DNA of 64,000 bases from Halpernia humi. GTDB lineage: Bacteria > Bacteroidota > Bacteroidia > Flavobacteriales > Weeksellaceae. This document shows positions 1 through 9,682 of the stretch, piece after piece. The stretch's first letter is position 1; the number at the start of each line of letters is the position of its first letter. The position numbers and the translations under genes are program-made. The DNA lies in the NCBI RefSeq assembly GCF_900108025.1, contig NZ_FNUS01000001.1:992001-1056000 (forward strand), in the 5' to 3' direction. The notes below the pieces were generated by a model that saw only the letters and a list, made by a program, of their open reading frames with translations, searched no databases and was not told where the DNA came from.

Positions 1-2907
1 AGCATCAAAAAATTAGCATTTAATGCAAATAACAAAATTACTTTTACAGATAAAACCCAATTTTTTGATTTAAAAAATAAAGAAATTACCAGTCTCTCTT
101 TAGATAAAAATGGAAATATTTGGGCAGCAGCAAATGGTATTATAAGTAAATATATGCCTGCAAAAAATGGCATTTCTGAATCACATCAACTTTATACGAC
201 ACGAGATGGACTTCTAAATACGCAATATATTAGCAGTTTCTGCGACAGTGAAGGAAAACTATGGTTCGGTTCTAAAGAAGGTGTTTTAAAATATGACGAA
301 AAAACGAAGCTATTTCAAGAATTTACAGTTGCAGAAGGCTCGCCTGATAATGATGTAAGAAGCATCACAGAAGATAATTCTGGCAGTATTTGGTTTGGGA
401 CTTACGGGGGTGGACTTTGCAGATATGATGGCGAAAGTGTGATAAGTTACAGTAATAAACAAGGTCTTCCAGGAAAAGCAGTCTATGCTTCTGCGCAAGA
501 TAGTAAGGGCAATTTATGGTTCGCGCCCTCAGACGCAGGAATTGTAAAATTTGATATTAATACCTCTTCGAAACAACAAAAAATATTTACAAATTATACA
601 ACTAAACAAGGCCTAAAAAAAGGAGATATTTATGCAGCACTCGCAGATAATAGTGGAAATGTTTGGTTTGGTGGATATAATGGTATTTTTAAAATTAATG
701 AAAACAATATTACTAATTACAGCACGAATCAAGGATTATCAAGCCAAAACATCAATTCTATAAACAAAGACAAAGCAGGAAATTTATGGATTGGTACTTA
801 TGATGCTGGTGTGAGTAAATTTAATGGTAAAGCTTTCACCAATTTTTCCACAAATGAGGGATTGGTTCATAAAACCGTTTGGAGTATTTTAGAAGATAGT
901 GATGGAATTATTTGGATTGCAACAAGAGGTGGCCTAAGCAGATACGACCCAAAATTTAAAAATAAAGACGGAAGCGAAGGTTCTTTTATGAATTTTAAAA
1001 AAGAACAAGGACTTCCAGACAATAAACTTTCTACAGTGATGCAAGACCGCTTCGGCAATATTGTAATCGGAACTTGGGGTGGTGGTTTATCTGTAATTAA
1101 AAAAGAAAGGGCTAAAAAACTATTTTTACCAAGCAATTCAAAATCAAAAGAACCCATTTTCGAAAATTTTTCTTCGTCTAATGGCTTACCAAATGATATT
1201 ATTTATGGCATTATAGAAGATAAACTCGGCAATCTTGTTGTTGGAACGAGTGAAGGCTTCACCGTTTTTAAAAACGGAATAAAAAACGGTTTTAAAACGA
1301 TTAAAAATAACGATTTCGAGAATTTCAATACCAAAACAGGCTATCCAATAAAAGACATAAGCAATAACCACAGTATGTTTTGCGATGAAAAAGGGATAAT
1401 TTGGGCAGGAACTGGCGACAAATTAGTAAGATTTGATTATTCAAAAGTGCATCAAAATAAAAAACCAATTCATGTAGAAATTCAGCAAATTACTATTAAT
1501 AATGAAAAAATAAGTTGGCGAAGTCTTCATCATCAAAATGCGAATTCTATCTCAAAAAGCGATTTTCCAAATCCAGTTTCCACTTCCATAACCGATGAAT
1601 TGCTTGTTTTTGGTAGAAAACTTTCTAAAACCGAGAAAGATTCACTTGCACAAAAATTTAAAGATATAAAATTTGATAGCGTTTCGGCATTTAATAATTT
1701 GCCAGAAAATTTATCATTACCTTATAAAAACAACAATATTAGTTTTGATTTTAACGGCATCGTCACTACAAGACCTTCGCTTGTAAACTATCAATATAAA
1801 TTAGAAGGTTATGATAAAGAATGGTCTCCGGCAACACATAAAACCACCGCAAATTTTGGAAATATAAAAGAAGGAAATTACACCTTTCTTGTAAAAGCAC
1901 AGAATGGCACAAATTCTTGGAGCAAACCCACAGCTTTTCATTTTACAATAAGACCTCCATTACAACGAACTTGGGGCGCCTATTTTATTTATTTTTTATT
2001 GGTTCTTGGTGTCATTTACGCCATTGATAAATACCAACGAAACCGCATTCTGATAAAAGAACGCCAACGAAATATGCAAAAAGATTTGGATCATGCTAAA
2101 GAAATTGAAACCGCATACATCAATCTAAAAGCCACACAAAACCAACTTGTACATTCAGAAAAAATGGCAAGTTTGGGAGAATTAACGGCGGGCGTTGCAC
2201 ACGAAATACAAAATCCTCTGAATTTTGTGATGAATTTTTCCGAAGTTAGCGCCGATCTCTTGGCAGAAATGCAAGAAGAAATAAAAAAAGGCAACTTTGA
2301 AGATGCCGAAGATATTTTTAATGATATAAAACAAAATCTCAATAAAATAAAGCACCACGGCAAACGTGCGGATGATATTGTGAAAGGAATGCTGCAACAT
2401 TCTAGAAGCAGCACCGGAACAAAACAACCGACCAATTTGAACCAAATATGCGATGAATATTTAAGACTTTCCTACCACGGTTTGCGCGCAAAAGACAAAT
2501 CCTTCAACGCCACATTGAATTCTGATTTTGATGAAACGATAGGAGAAATCAATCTTAACGCACAAGATTTCGGTAGAGTTATCTTAAATTTGCTTACCAA
2601 CGCTTTTTACGCCGTAAATGAAAAAAGACAACAAAGTGCAGAAAACTACATGCCAACAGTTTCTATAAGCACAAAAAATGAAAATCAAAAAATATTAATT
2701 ACGGTAAGCGACAATGGAAATGGAATGCCACAAGAGATTATCGACAAAATTTTTCAACCATTTTTTACCACAAAACCTTCGGGGAAAGGAACTGGTTTGG
2801 GACTATCCATCAGTTTTGATATCATCACCAAAGGGCATAATGGGGAACTAAAAGTAGAATCAAAAGAAAATGAAGGAACTAAATTCACTATAATTTTACC
2901 TAATTAA
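1..2907 (+). CDS. Propeller-type sensor histidine kinase, 5' end cut by window edge
   Basis: The reading frame is open from base 1, so the true start lies outside the window. The N-terminal part is a string of two-component propeller repeats of the 'GNLWFGT..GGLCRYDG' type with 'NGLPND' and 'QGL' spacers. A Y_Y_Y domain follows (NYQYKLEGYDKEW), then one membrane segment at about 1977-2030 and a short coiled coil. The kinase core has the H-box 'GVAHEIQNP' (phospho-accepting His codon 2200-2202), an N-box 'LLTNAFYAV', the G1 box 'VSDNGNGMP', 'PFFTTK' and 'GTGLGLSIS'. The sensor half is probably periplasmic. There is no fused receiver or AraC domain, unlike hybrid two-component systems, so the two receivers just downstream are the likely phosphate acceptors. 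The ligand cannot be told from sequence. Confidence 0.93.
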   Translation, partial: SIKKLAFNANNKITFTDKTQFFDLKNKEITSLSLDKNGNIWAAANGIISKYMPAKNGISESHQLYTTRDGLLNTQYISSFCDSEGKLWFGSKEGVLKYDEKTKLFQEFTVAEGSPDNDVRSITEDNSGSIWFGTYGGGLCRYDGESVISYSNKQGLPGKAVYASAQDSKGNLWFAPSDAGIVKFDINTSSKQQKIFTNYTTKQGLKKGDIYAALADNSGNVWFGGYNGIFKINENNITNYSTNQGLSSQNINSINKDKAGNLWIGTYDAGVSKFNGKAFTNFSTNEGLVHKTVWSILEDSDGIIWIATRGGLSRYDPKFKNKDGSEGSFMNFKKEQGLPDNKLSTVMQDRFGNIVIGTWGGGLSVIKKERAKKLFLPSNSKSKEPIFENFSSSNGLPNDIIYGIIEDKLGNLVVGTSEGFTVFKNGIKNGFKTIKNNDFENFNTKTGYPIKDISNNHSMFCDEKGIIWAGTGDKLVRFDYSKVHQNKKPIHVEIQQITINNEKISWRSLHHQNANSISKSDFPNPVSTSITDELLVFGRKLSKTEKDSLAQKFKDIKFDSVSAFNNLPENLSLPYKNNNISFDFNGIVTTRPSLVNYQYKLEGYDKEWSPATHKTTANFGNIKEGNYTFLVKAQNGTNSWSKPTAFHFTIRPPLQRTWGAYFIYFLLVLGVIYAIDKYQRNRILIKERQRNMQKDLDHAKEIETAYINLKATQNQLVHSEKMASLGELTAGVAHEIQNPLNFVMNFSEVSADLLAEMQEEIKKGNFEDAEDIFNDIKQNLNKIKHHGKRADDIVKGMLQHSRSSTGTKQPTNLNQICDEYLRLSYHGLRAKDKSFNATLNSDFDETIGEINLNAQDFGRVILNLLTNAFYAVNEKRQQSAENYMPTVSISTKNENQKILITVSDNGNGMPQEIIDKIFQPFFTTKPSGKGTGLGLSISFDIITKGHNGELKVESKENEGTKFTIILPN

Positions 2908-3003
2908 AAAAATTATGAAATGAGAATGACCTAAAATAAGTTGCAAAACGCAATGTATGTGTTCGAATGAAATGCGATACTTAACACCAATAAATACCAA
3001 CAG

Positions 3004-3381
3004 ATGAAAATATTAGTAGTAGATGACGAGATGGACGTAAAAACACTTTTTGAACAGCGATTTCGGAAAGAAATTAAAAAGGCAGAAATAGACTTTCAAT
3101 TTGCATTTTCTGGTGAAGAAGCCATCACCTTTTTAAAAAACCACCAGCAAGAAGCCGTTTTGATTTTGTCTGATATCAATATGCCTGGGATGAGCGGTTT
3201 GACTTTATTAAAACACATAAAAGAACATTTTGAAAAACCGCCACCAATAGTGATGATGATTACTGCCTACGGAGATTCAGAAAATTATATCGAAGCAATG
3301 AAACTTGGTGCTGACGATTTTATGACCAAGCCAGTAGATTTTATTAAATTAAAAGAAAAATTAAAACATTTCATGGCATGA
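3004..3381 (+). CDS. Stand-alone response regulator receiver (CheY-like)
   Basis: This 125-residue protein is a single receiver domain with no output domain. The acidic pair is D7/D8, the phosphorylation site is D57 in 'LSDINMPGMSG', the switch Thr is T87 and the conserved Lys is K109 in 'TKP'. It begins 96 bases after the kinase, and its stop overlaps the start of the next receiver-cyclase gene by four bases (ATGA), so the two are translationally coupled. It could be a phosphate shuttle or sink between the kinase and the cyclase; that role is inferred from context only. Confidence 0.92.
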   Translation: MKILVVDDEMDVKTLFEQRFRKEIKKAEIDFQFAFSGEEAITFLKNHQQEAVLILSDINMPGMSGLTLLKHIKEHFEKPPPIVMMITAYGDSENYIEAMKLGADDFMTKPVDFIKLKEKLKHFMA

Positions 3382-4409
3382 CAAAAATTTTAGTGGCCGA
3401 TGATGAAGCCGATTTAGAAACGCTAATCCGTCAAAAATTTAGACAAAAAATTAGAGAAAAAACCTATGTATTTGTTTTTGCTGAAAACGGCCGCGTCGCA
3501 TTAGAAAAAATTGTTGCAGAAAACGATATCGATATTGTTTTGTGCGACATCAATATGCCCGAAATGGACGGTCTGACACTGCTTTCAAAAATCGGAGAAC
3601 AACATCCACTAATGAAAACCGTCATGGTTTCTGCTTACGGCGATATGGAAAACATTAGAGTTGCGATGAATTGTGGTGCATTTGATTTCATCACAAAACC
3701 CGTTAATTTCGATGATCTAGAAGTAACGATTGAAAAAACAATTGAGCAGGTTTTACAAATAAAAACTACGCTAAAAGCCATTAAAGAAAATAATATTCTG
3801 AAAATGTATGTAGATAAAAACGTGTTAAGTTTTATGGAAACACGGGAGTACGAATCATCTTTTACCGCCAATGAAATGATAGAAGCAACAGTGGCTTTTA
3901 TAGATATTTGTGGCTTCACATCCATCAGCGAAAAAGAATCACCAGATGCGGTAGTGAATTTATTAAACGATTATTTTGATGTGATGGTGAAGGAAATTAT
4001 CAATCAAAATGGCATTATAGATAAATTTATGGGCGATTGTGTGATGGCTGTTTTCAAAGGTGATTACCATTTAGATAGAGCAATAGATGCAAGTATTGCT
4101 ATTAAAAATCATATTAATAATTTGCCTAAAAATAATGGCTTCTCGCCTGAAGTTTCTATCGGCATTAACTCGGGTGAAATGATTTCTGGCAATATTGGCT
4201 CTGCCACTTTAAAAAGATTAGATTTTACGGTAATTGGCGATGTTGTGAATGTATCGCAACGCCTCCAAAGTGCCGCCAAAAAAGGACAAATTTTAATTCC
4301 TGAAGCTTGTTATGAAAAAGTAAAAAGTTCTTTTCAGTGTGAAAAAATTGGATCGATAAATTTAAAGAATAAAAGTGATGACATCGTGATATATGAAGTA
4401 ATTAGTTAA
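3378..4409 (+). CDS. Receiver-class III nucleotidyl cyclase fusion
   Basis: A 343-residue protein with a receiver at residues 1-120 (D8/D9, phospho-site D57 in 'LCDINMPEMDG', K107) and a class III adenylate/guanylate cyclase domain at about 165-340. The metal-binding aspartates are present (D176 in 'FIDICGFT', D220 in 'KFMGD'). So are the transition-state Asn and Arg (N291 and R295 in 'GDVVNVSQRL'). K216 and D282 occupy the positions that normally read the purine base; a Lys/Asp pair points to ATP and cAMP rather than GTP. All catalytic positions I can place are intact, so it is probably active and controlled by phosphorylation. It lies between a lone receiver and an HD-domain membrane protein. 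Confidence 0.9.
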   Translation: MTKILVADDEADLETLIRQKFRQKIREKTYVFVFAENGRVALEKIVAENDIDIVLCDINMPEMDGLTLLSKIGEQHPLMKTVMVSAYGDMENIRVAMNCGAFDFITKPVNFDDLEVTIEKTIEQVLQIKTTLKAIKENNILKMYVDKNVLSFMETREYESSFTANEMIEATVAFIDICGFTSISEKESPDAVVNLLNDYFDVMVKEIINQNGIIDKFMGDCVMAVFKGDYHLDRAIDASIAIKNHINNLPKNNGFSPEVSIGINSGEMISGNIGSATLKRLDFTVIGDVVNVSQRLQSAAKKGQILIPEACYEKVKSSFQCEKIGSINLKNKSDDIVIYEVIS

Positions 4410-4421
4410 TAAAAATAATTT

Positions 4422-5876
4422 ATGCAATACAAAGAACTCTACCAATTTGTAATACCTGAACTTGAAAATAATTTACCAGATAATCTAATTTATCACAAAG
4501 TAGAACACACCAAAACGGTGATTGAAAACGCAGTTTATATTGCTGAAAAAGAAGGTATTTCTGCGGAAGAACTACTGATTTTAAAAACCGCAGCCTTGCT
4601 TCACGATATCGGTTTTCTATCCACTTATAGCGGGCATGAAGTTTCGGGCTGCGATTTTGCGCGAAAAAATTTACCAAATTTTAATTATACTCCAGAACAA
4701 ATTGAAGCCATTTGCGAAATGATTATGGCTACCAAAATACCGCAAAATCCAAAAAATAAATTGAGCGAAATTTTGTGTGATGCCGATGTTTTTTACCTCG
4801 GAGGAGATCATTTCGACCACTATTCCGAAAAAATATTTTCAGAATTAAAAATAAATGGGTTTATAAAAAACAAAGTAGAGTTTAATAAAATGCAAATTGA
4901 TTTCTTAAACGCACACCATTTCTTTACAAAAACAGCAAACGAAGAAAGGAATCAAAATAAACAAGAAAACAAAGCCAAATTGGAAACAACAAACCCAAAC
5001 AAGAAACCTAAAAAAAATTATTCCAACGAAAATATTCAAGATTTTATTTCCGTTGTTTTTGGAGTCATAATTGCCGCTTTTGCCCTAAAATCTTTTCTCG
5101 TTCCCAATCAATTTTTCGATGGCGGCGTTACAGGAATGTCTTTATTAGTGCACGAAGTTTATCATTTTAATTTGGCGATTGTGATTGTGCTTTTAAATTT
5201 ACCTTTAATCATTATCAGTTATTTCACCGTTGGGAAACGTTTTGCTTATAAAACTTTTATGAGTGTTGTTTTTCTAGGGCTTTGTCTCTGGCAAATTCCA
5301 TCGGTTGATATTACAAACGATAAATTAATCGTCTCTATTTTTGGCGGTGCATTTTTGGGAATCGGCGTAGGTTTAGTAATGCGCGCCGGAGCGGCTTTAG
5401 ATGGCATTGAAGTTTTAGCATTATATACTTTGAAAAAAACTTCATTCACAATTACTGAAATTATTTTGGGTATTAATATTATTATTTTTGGCATCGCTGC
5501 TTTAAAATTTGGCGTCGAAACTTCCTTATATTCGGTTCTCACCTATTTTGCAGCGACAAGAACTATTGATTATGTAGTTGAAGGAATCCAAGCATTTACG
5601 GGCGTTACCATTATTTCTGCTAAAAGCGAAGAAATTAAAAACCAATTGGTGAATAGATTGGGACGCGGAATTACCATTTACAAAGGCGAGCGCGGCTTTC
5701 TTCCCGGAAAATTTGATGTGAGTTCAGATTGTGATATTATTTACACCGTTATTACGCGTTTGGAAATGCGAAGATTAAAAAATCTAATTTATGACATCGA
5801 TCCGGAAGCTTTTGTTTTTGCGAATACCATAAAAGAAGCGTCTGGCGGAATTATAAAAAGCAGAAAAAAGCATTAA
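4422..5876 (+). CDS. HD-domain phosphohydrolase fused to YitT-family membrane protein
   Basis: A 484-residue fusion. Residues 1-165 form an HD domain with metal-ligand motifs H25/H29 ('YHKVEH'), 'LLHDIGF' (H61, D62), 'GHE' (H72) and 'LCDADVFYLGG' (D120/D122). A charged Lys/Asn/Gln linker (about 171-205) leads to five or six membrane segments of the YitT/DUF161 family (about 207-400). These are followed by a cytosolic DUF2179-like tail (about 405-475) with 'FLPGKFDVSSDCDIIYTVITR'-type sequence. It follows the receiver-cyclase gene by 12 bases in the same operon. HD domains of this type hydrolyse phosphoesters; a cyclic or polyphosphorylated nucleotide is plausible but unproven. The transported solute of YitT proteins is unknown. 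Confidence 0.85.
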   Translation: MQYKELYQFVIPELENNLPDNLIYHKVEHTKTVIENAVYIAEKEGISAEELLILKTAALLHDIGFLSTYSGHEVSGCDFARKNLPNFNYTPEQIEAICEMIMATKIPQNPKNKLSEILCDADVFYLGGDHFDHYSEKIFSELKINGFIKNKVEFNKMQIDFLNAHHFFTKTANEERNQNKQENKAKLETTNPNKKPKKNYSNENIQDFISVVFGVIIAAFALKSFLVPNQFFDGGVTGMSLLVHEVYHFNLAIVIVLLNLPLIIISYFTVGKRFAYKTFMSVVFLGLCLWQIPSVDITNDKLIVSIFGGAFLGIGVGLVMRAGAALDGIEVLALYTLKKTSFTITEIILGINIIIFGIAALKFGVETSLYSVLTYFAATRTIDYVVEGIQAFTGVTIISAKSEEIKNQLVNRLGRGITIYKGERGFLPGKFDVSSDCDIIYTVITRLEMRRLKNLIYDIDPEAFVFANTIKEASGGIIKSRKKH

Positions 5877-5896
5877 AATTATTTATTGTCAAGATC

Positions 5897-5929
5897 AAAC
5901 CTTCAAGGTTTTAAAAACCTTGAAGGTTT
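5897..5929. terminator. Bidirectional hairpin terminator
   Basis: The 16-base arms at 5897-5912 and 5914-5929 are perfect reverse complements (core AACCTTCAAGGTT). They lie between the convergent HD-YitT and GNAT genes, and the right arm runs into the stop codon of the GNAT gene (5928-5930). The A/T-rich ends would act as U-tracts in either direction. Confidence 0.7.
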
Positions 5930-6449
5930 AGATTAATAAAAGTTTCATCAAAATATCTTGTTGCTCATCTTTCCCCAACATAAAAATATAATTTCCAAAT
6001 TCGCTAAAATTATTTCTTTTGTAGAATTTGATGGCTCTTAAATTCTCTGTCCAAACGCCCAGCCAGACATACGCTTTATCTGCATTTTTAGCAATTTCAA
6101 TGGCTTTCTCTAAAAGAAATTGCCCCACATTTTTGTTTTGATACTCTTTCGAAATATAAAGCCGTTCTATTTGAATCGCGCCGTGATCTTGCAAATGTGA
6201 TTGCGATTCGCGAAAATTTAGTTTTAAATAACCAATCACTTTCTGCTCAAACACCGCGAAATAAATATCAGAATTTTGGTCATTCAGTTCTAAAATTAAT
6301 TTTTCAGTAGAAAAATTACGGGCTAAATAAGTTTGCATATCTTCATCTGTATTTTCCGCTGAAAAGGTTTCGAAAAAGGTTTCGGAAGCAATCTTTTGCA
6401 ATTGTGGAAGATCTGTAAGATTTGCTTTTTCAATGGAAATTTTTAACAT
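5928..6449 (-). CDS. GNAT-family N-acetyltransferase
   Basis: A 173-residue single-domain GNAT. The acetyl-CoA motif A is seen in 'IERLYISKEYQNKNVGQFLL', where the usual Q/R-x-x-G-x-G/A loop reads QNKNVG, so the last Gly/Ala is replaced by Gln after the conserved Gly. Motif B is 'YVWLGVWTENLRAIKFYKR'. The overall pattern (FFETFSAENT near the N-terminus, W-x-GVWE-like strand) resembles the PaiA/YkkB-type polyamine or small-molecule acetyltransferases. The substrate cannot be assigned. It is convergent with the signalling operon and separated from rplQ by that operon's terminator, so it seems to be a single-gene unit. Confidence 0.85.
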   Translation of the reverse strand: MLKISIEKANLTDLPQLQKIASETFFETFSAENTDEDMQTYLARNFSTEKLILELNDQNSDIYFAVFEQKVIGYLKLNFRESQSHLQDHGAIQIERLYISKEYQNKNVGQFLLEKAIEIAKNADKAYVWLGVWTENLRAIKFYKRNNFSEFGNYIFMLGKDEQQDILMKLLLI

Positions 6450-6511
6450 TTACTACCTTCTATTTTAATATTTAAAAATAGCTAATATTTTTTCATAAAT
6501 CGCTAAAAACA

Positions 6512-6549
6512 AAAAAATCCGTCCCGAAAAATATTTGGGACGGATTTTT
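6512..6549 (-). terminator. Intrinsic terminator of the S10-spc-alpha cluster
   Basis: Perfect 13-base arms at 6513-6525 and 6537-6549 (core ATCCGTCCC / GGGACGGAT). Read on the minus strand, the stem is followed by a run of U residues. It sits 20 bases beyond the rplQ stop codon and closes the long ribosomal-protein transcription unit. Confidence 0.9.
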
Positions 6550-6569
6550 ATATCTAAAACTTCAGAAAA

Positions 6570-7163
6570 TTATTCTGCAGTTTTTTCTTCTGTTGTATCT
6601 GCAGCATCCACTTCTGGTGCATCTACAGTTGGTTCTTCAACTACTGCATCTGTTACAGTTTCTTCAACTTTTGCTTCCACTTTTTCAGATTTAGTATCTA
6701 ATTTTGCATCTGCAAGTGTTGCCACTTTTTCGGTTGCTTTTGGCGCTGCTGATCTTCTACTTCTTCTAGTAGTTTTCTTTTCAACTTCATTAGGATTGTA
6801 CATTTCATTGAAATCTACTAATTCTATCATTGCCATATCTGCTGCATCACCAAGTCTGAAGCCAGTTTTGATGATTCTTGTATAACCGCCAGGTCTGTCT
6901 GCAATTTTTGGAGCAACAGTTCTGAATAATTCAGTAACCGCTTCTTTGCTTTGAAGATACGAGAAAACTGTACGTCTGTTATGGGTAGAATCTTCTTTGG
7001 ATTTCGTTAAAATTGGTTCTACAAAAACTCTTAATGCTTTCGCTTTCGCAACTGTGGTGTTAATTCTTTTATGCTCAATAAGTGAACACGCCATATTAGA
7101 AAGCATTGCGCTTCTATGAGATGTAGTTCTGCTTAAGTGATTAAATTTTTTACCGTGTCTCAT
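6570..7163 (-). CDS. rplQ: 50S ribosomal protein L17 with long acidic tail
   Basis: The N-terminal 120 residues are a standard L17 ('[17 protein letters not shown]', '[12 protein letters not shown]', 'RPGGYTRI'), which lines the peptide exit region of the large subunit. The protein is 197 residues against about 120-130 in most bacteria. The extra tail (about 130-197) is made almost only of Glu, Asp, Ala, Thr, Val and Lys (for example '[18 protein letters not shown]') and is probably disordered. Longer acidic L17 tails are common in Bacteroidota. It is the last gene of the cluster, six bases after rpoA. Confidence 0.97.
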   Translation of the reverse strand: MRHGKKFNHLSRTTSHRSAMLSNMACSLIEHKRINTTVAKAKALRVFVEPILTKSKEDSTHNRRTVFSYLQSKEAVTELFRTVAPKIADRPGGYTRIIKTGFRLGDAADMAMIELVDFNEMYNPNEVEKKTTRRSRRSAAPKATEKVATLADAKLDTKSEKVEAKVEETVTDAVVEEPTVDAPEVDAADTTEEKTAE

Positions 7164-7169
7164 TGTAAT

Positions 7170-8165
7170 TTATTTATCTGCGTCTAATTTATATTTCGCT
7201 ACATCAAAGCCAAAGTTTAGCCCCTTTGCGTGCACTAATTCTTCTAGTTCTGTCAGAGATTTTTTACCAAAATTTCTGAATTTCATCAAATCAGACTTCG
7301 AATAAGAAACAAGTTCTCCTAAAGTTTCTACTTCTGCTGCTTTCAAACAATTTAGCGCTCTTACGGAAAGATCCATATCTGCTAATTTAGATTTTAAAAG
7401 TTGGCGTGTGTGAAGTGTTTCTTCGTCATACTGAATGGAGGCTTTCACGGCTTCTGTTTCCAAAGTAATTCTCTCATCGGAAAATAACATGAAATGATAA
7501 ATTAAAATTTTAGAAGCTTCTGTTAAAGCATTTTGAGGAGAGATGGAACCATCAGTCTCAATATCCAAGATCAGTTTTTCGTAGTCTGTTTTTTGCTCTA
7601 CACGGTAATTTTCAACAGTGTATTGTACTTTTTTGATAGGTGTGAAGATAGAATCTATTGCAATTGTACCAAGTGGCGCATTTGCAGATTTGTTTTGATC
7701 TGAAGGAACGTAACCTCTACCTTTTTCTATATTAAAAGTCATTTCAAAAGTAACTGCTTTTGTAAGATTGCAGATCACTAATTCTGGGTTTAAAACCTCA
7801 AAACCGCTTATTGAACTGCTAAAGTCTCCAGCTGTAATTACTTCTTTACCAGAAAGTTTTACAGAAACTTGTTCTGCAGAAGCGTTTTCAGTAGTTGCTT
7901 TAAGTCTTAATTGTTTAAGATTTAAAACTATTTCTGTAACATCTTCTATAACACCTTTGATAGTTGAAAATTCGTGCTCTACACCTTCTATTTTGATAGA
8001 AGAAATAGCATATCCTTCAAGAGAAGAAAGTAAAACTCTTCTCAAAGCATTACCGATTGTAAGTCCAAAACCAGACTCTAATGGTCTGAATTCGAACTGT
8101 CCTTTAAAATCATCAGATTTTATTAGTATTACTTTATCGGGTTTTATGAATGTTAAAATTGCCAT
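7170..8165 (-). CDS. rpoA: RNA polymerase alpha subunit
   Basis: A 331-residue alpha subunit. The N-terminal domain (about 1-235) carries the assembly motif '[20 protein letters not shown]'. The C-terminal domain (about 250-320) has the helix-hairpin-helix motif '[18 protein letters not shown]' used for contacts with DNA and activators. It lies between rpsD and rplQ as in most bacterial alpha operons. Length and motifs are normal. Confidence 0.98.
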   Translation of the reverse strand: MAILTFIKPDKVILIKSDDFKGQFEFRPLESGFGLTIGNALRRVLLSSLEGYAISSIKIEGVEHEFSTIKGVIEDVTEIVLNLKQLRLKATTENASAEQVSVKLSGKEVITAGDFSSSISGFEVLNPELVICNLTKAVTFEMTFNIEKGRGYVPSDQNKSANAPLGTIAIDSIFTPIKKVQYTVENYRVEQKTDYEKLILDIETDGSISPQNALTEASKILIYHFMLFSDERITLETEAVKASIQYDEETLHTRQLLKSKLADMDLSVRALNCLKAAEVETLGELVSYSKSDLMKFRNFGKKSLTELEELVHAKGLNFGFDVAKYKLDADK

Positions 8166-8193
8166 ATAATTGGGTTGAGCAAAAATTTGATTA

Positions 8194-8802
8194 TTATTTA
8201 GAGTAAAGTTCGACGATCAACTGTTCTTTGATATCTTCAGGAATCTGAATTCTTTCAGGTGCTGAAGTAAAAGTACCAGTTTTAGTTTCGTCGTTGAAAT
8301 GTAACCACTCATAATTAGATTTATAAGCGAGAGAATCTGCGATGATCTCAAGAGATTTTGATTTCTCTCTAACCGCGATTTGATCTCCTGCTTTTACTGT
8401 GTAAGAAGGTATGTTTACCAATTCACCATTCACAGTAATGTGACGGTGAGAAACAAGTTGTCTTGCTCCAGCTCTACTTTTAGCAAAACCGAATCTATAA
8501 ACCACATTATCTAGACGGGATTCACAAAGTTGAAGTAAAACTTCACCTGTGATACCTTTGCTGCTGTGTGCTTTATCAAAAAGGTTAGAAAATTGTCTTT
8601 CCAAAATACCATAAGTATATTTCGCTTTTTGCTTTTCCATTAATTGGATTGCGTACTCGGATTTTTTAGCACCTCTTCTTCTGTTCGGGCCGTGTACTCC
8701 GGGCGGTTGGTTTTTTCTTTTTTCGAAGCTTTTATCATCTCCGTAGATTGCAGCGCCAAATTTGCGTGCAATTTTTGTTTTTGGTCCAATATATCTTGCC
8801 AT
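8194..8802 (-). CDS. rpsD: 30S ribosomal protein S4
   Basis: A 202-residue S4 that nucleates assembly of the 16S 5' domain. The N-terminus '[16 protein letters not shown]' lacks the four-cysteine zinc knuckle of the C+ form. The S4 RNA-binding motif is '[20 protein letters not shown]' followed by '[18 protein letters not shown]'. It lies 28 bases upstream of rpoA. In the gap before it (8812-8850) is a short run of ATTTTAG repeats, which is also seen before rpsC. Confidence 0.98.
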   Translation of the reverse strand: MARYIGPKTKIARKFGAAIYGDDKSFEKRKNQPPGVHGPNRRRGAKKSEYAIQLMEKQKAKYTYGILERQFSNLFDKAHSSKGITGEVLLQLCESRLDNVVYRFGFAKSRAGARQLVSHRHITVNGELVNIPSYTVKAGDQIAVREKSKSLEIIADSLAYKSNYEWLHFNDETKTGTFTSAPERIQIPEDIKEQLIVELYSK

Positions 8803-8811
8803 TGTTTTAGA

Positions 8812-8850
8812 TTTTAGATTCTAGATTTTAGATTTTAGATTTTAATAAAT
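8812..8850. repeat. ATTTTAG simple repeat between rpsK and rpsD
   Basis: About five imperfect copies of a 7-8 base unit (ATTTTAG / ATTCTAG) sit between rpsK and rpsD. A similar run is found at 16768-16786 between rpsC and rplP. They may be replication-slippage tracts; no regulatory role is visible. Confidence 0.5.
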
Positions 8851-8899
8851 ATGCGAAACGCCATTTAAAATTTAAAATTTAAAAATTTAAAATTATAGA

Positions 8900-9289
8900 T
8901 TATACTCTTCTTCTTTTTGGTGGTCTACATCCGTTGTGCGGCATTGGCGTAACGTCAATGATTTCGCTCACTTCAATTCCTGAATTGTGAATGGTTCTGA
9001 TTGCAGATTCTCTACCTGCACCAGGTCCTTTTACAAACACTTTTACTCTACGAAGTCCCAAATCGTGGGCCACTTGTGAGCAATTTTCTGCAGCCATCTG
9101 AGCCGCGAAGGGAGTATTCTTTTTAGAACCTCTAAATCCCATTTTACCAGCTGAAGCCCAAGAAATAACTTCTCCTGCTTTATTGGTTAAAGAAATAATG
9201 ATATTATTGAAGGTCGCTTGGATATGAGCCTCGCCGATTGCTTCAACTTTTACTTTTCTTTTTTTTGTTACTTTAGTCTGTTTTGCCAT
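8900..9289 (-). CDS. rpsK: 30S ribosomal protein S11
   Basis: A 129-residue S11, part of the platform of the small subunit near the mRNA exit site. Diagnostic segments are '[15 protein letters not shown]', '[20 protein letters not shown]' and the C-terminus '[13 protein letters not shown]'. It follows rpsM by 12 bases and precedes rpsD, the usual alpha-operon order. Confidence 0.98.
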   Translation of the reverse strand: MAKQTKVTKKRKVKVEAIGEAHIQATFNNIIISLTNKAGEVISWASAGKMGFRGSKKNTPFAAQMAAENCSQVAHDLGLRRVKVFVKGPGAGRESAIRTIHNSGIEVSEIIDVTPMPHNGCRPPKRRRV

Positions 9290-9301
9290 AATTCTTACCG
9301 A

Positions 9302-9679
9302 TTATTTACTTGCTTTTTTCTTGTTAGCAACCGTTTTTCTTTTTCCTTTTCGGGTTCTAGAATTATTTTTAGTTCTTTGTCCTCTTAAAGGTAATCCAAG
9401 TCTGTGACGTATTCCTCGTTGGCAACCAATGTCCATCAATCGCTTGATGTTCAGTTGTGTTTCAGAACGCAATTCACCTTCTACTTTGATGTTTTCAGTG
9501 ATGTAGTTTCTGATTAATGCCAATTCATCGTCATTCCATTCGTTGACTTTCTTGTCTTCGCTGATCCCAGCTTTTTTCAAGATTTCGGCTGCTGTGCTTC
9601 TTCCTATTCCGAAGATGTAAGTAAGCCCAATAACGCCTCTTTTGTTTTTTGGTAAATCAATACCGGAGATTCTCGCCAT
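9302..9679 (-). CDS. rpsM: 30S ribosomal protein S13
   Basis: A 125-residue S13 of the 30S head, which contacts P-site tRNA and the large subunit. It shows '[15 protein letters not shown]', the helix-two-turn-helix '[16 protein letters not shown]' and the basic tail '[16 protein letters not shown]'. It is separated from rpmJ by three bases. Confidence 0.98.
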   Translation of the reverse strand: MARISGIDLPKNKRGVIGLTYIFGIGRSTAAEILKKAGISEDKKVNEWNDDELALIRNYITENIKVEGELRSETQLNIKRLMDIGCQRGIRHRLGLPLRGQRTKNNSRTRKGKRKTVANKKKASK

Positions 9680-9682
9680 AAT

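Noticed and set aside
6535-6885. 116-residue plus-strand frame opposite rplQ (Ser/Thr/Ala-rich)
   Set aside because: It is the complement of the acidic L17 tail; low-complexity coding DNA leaves both strands open.
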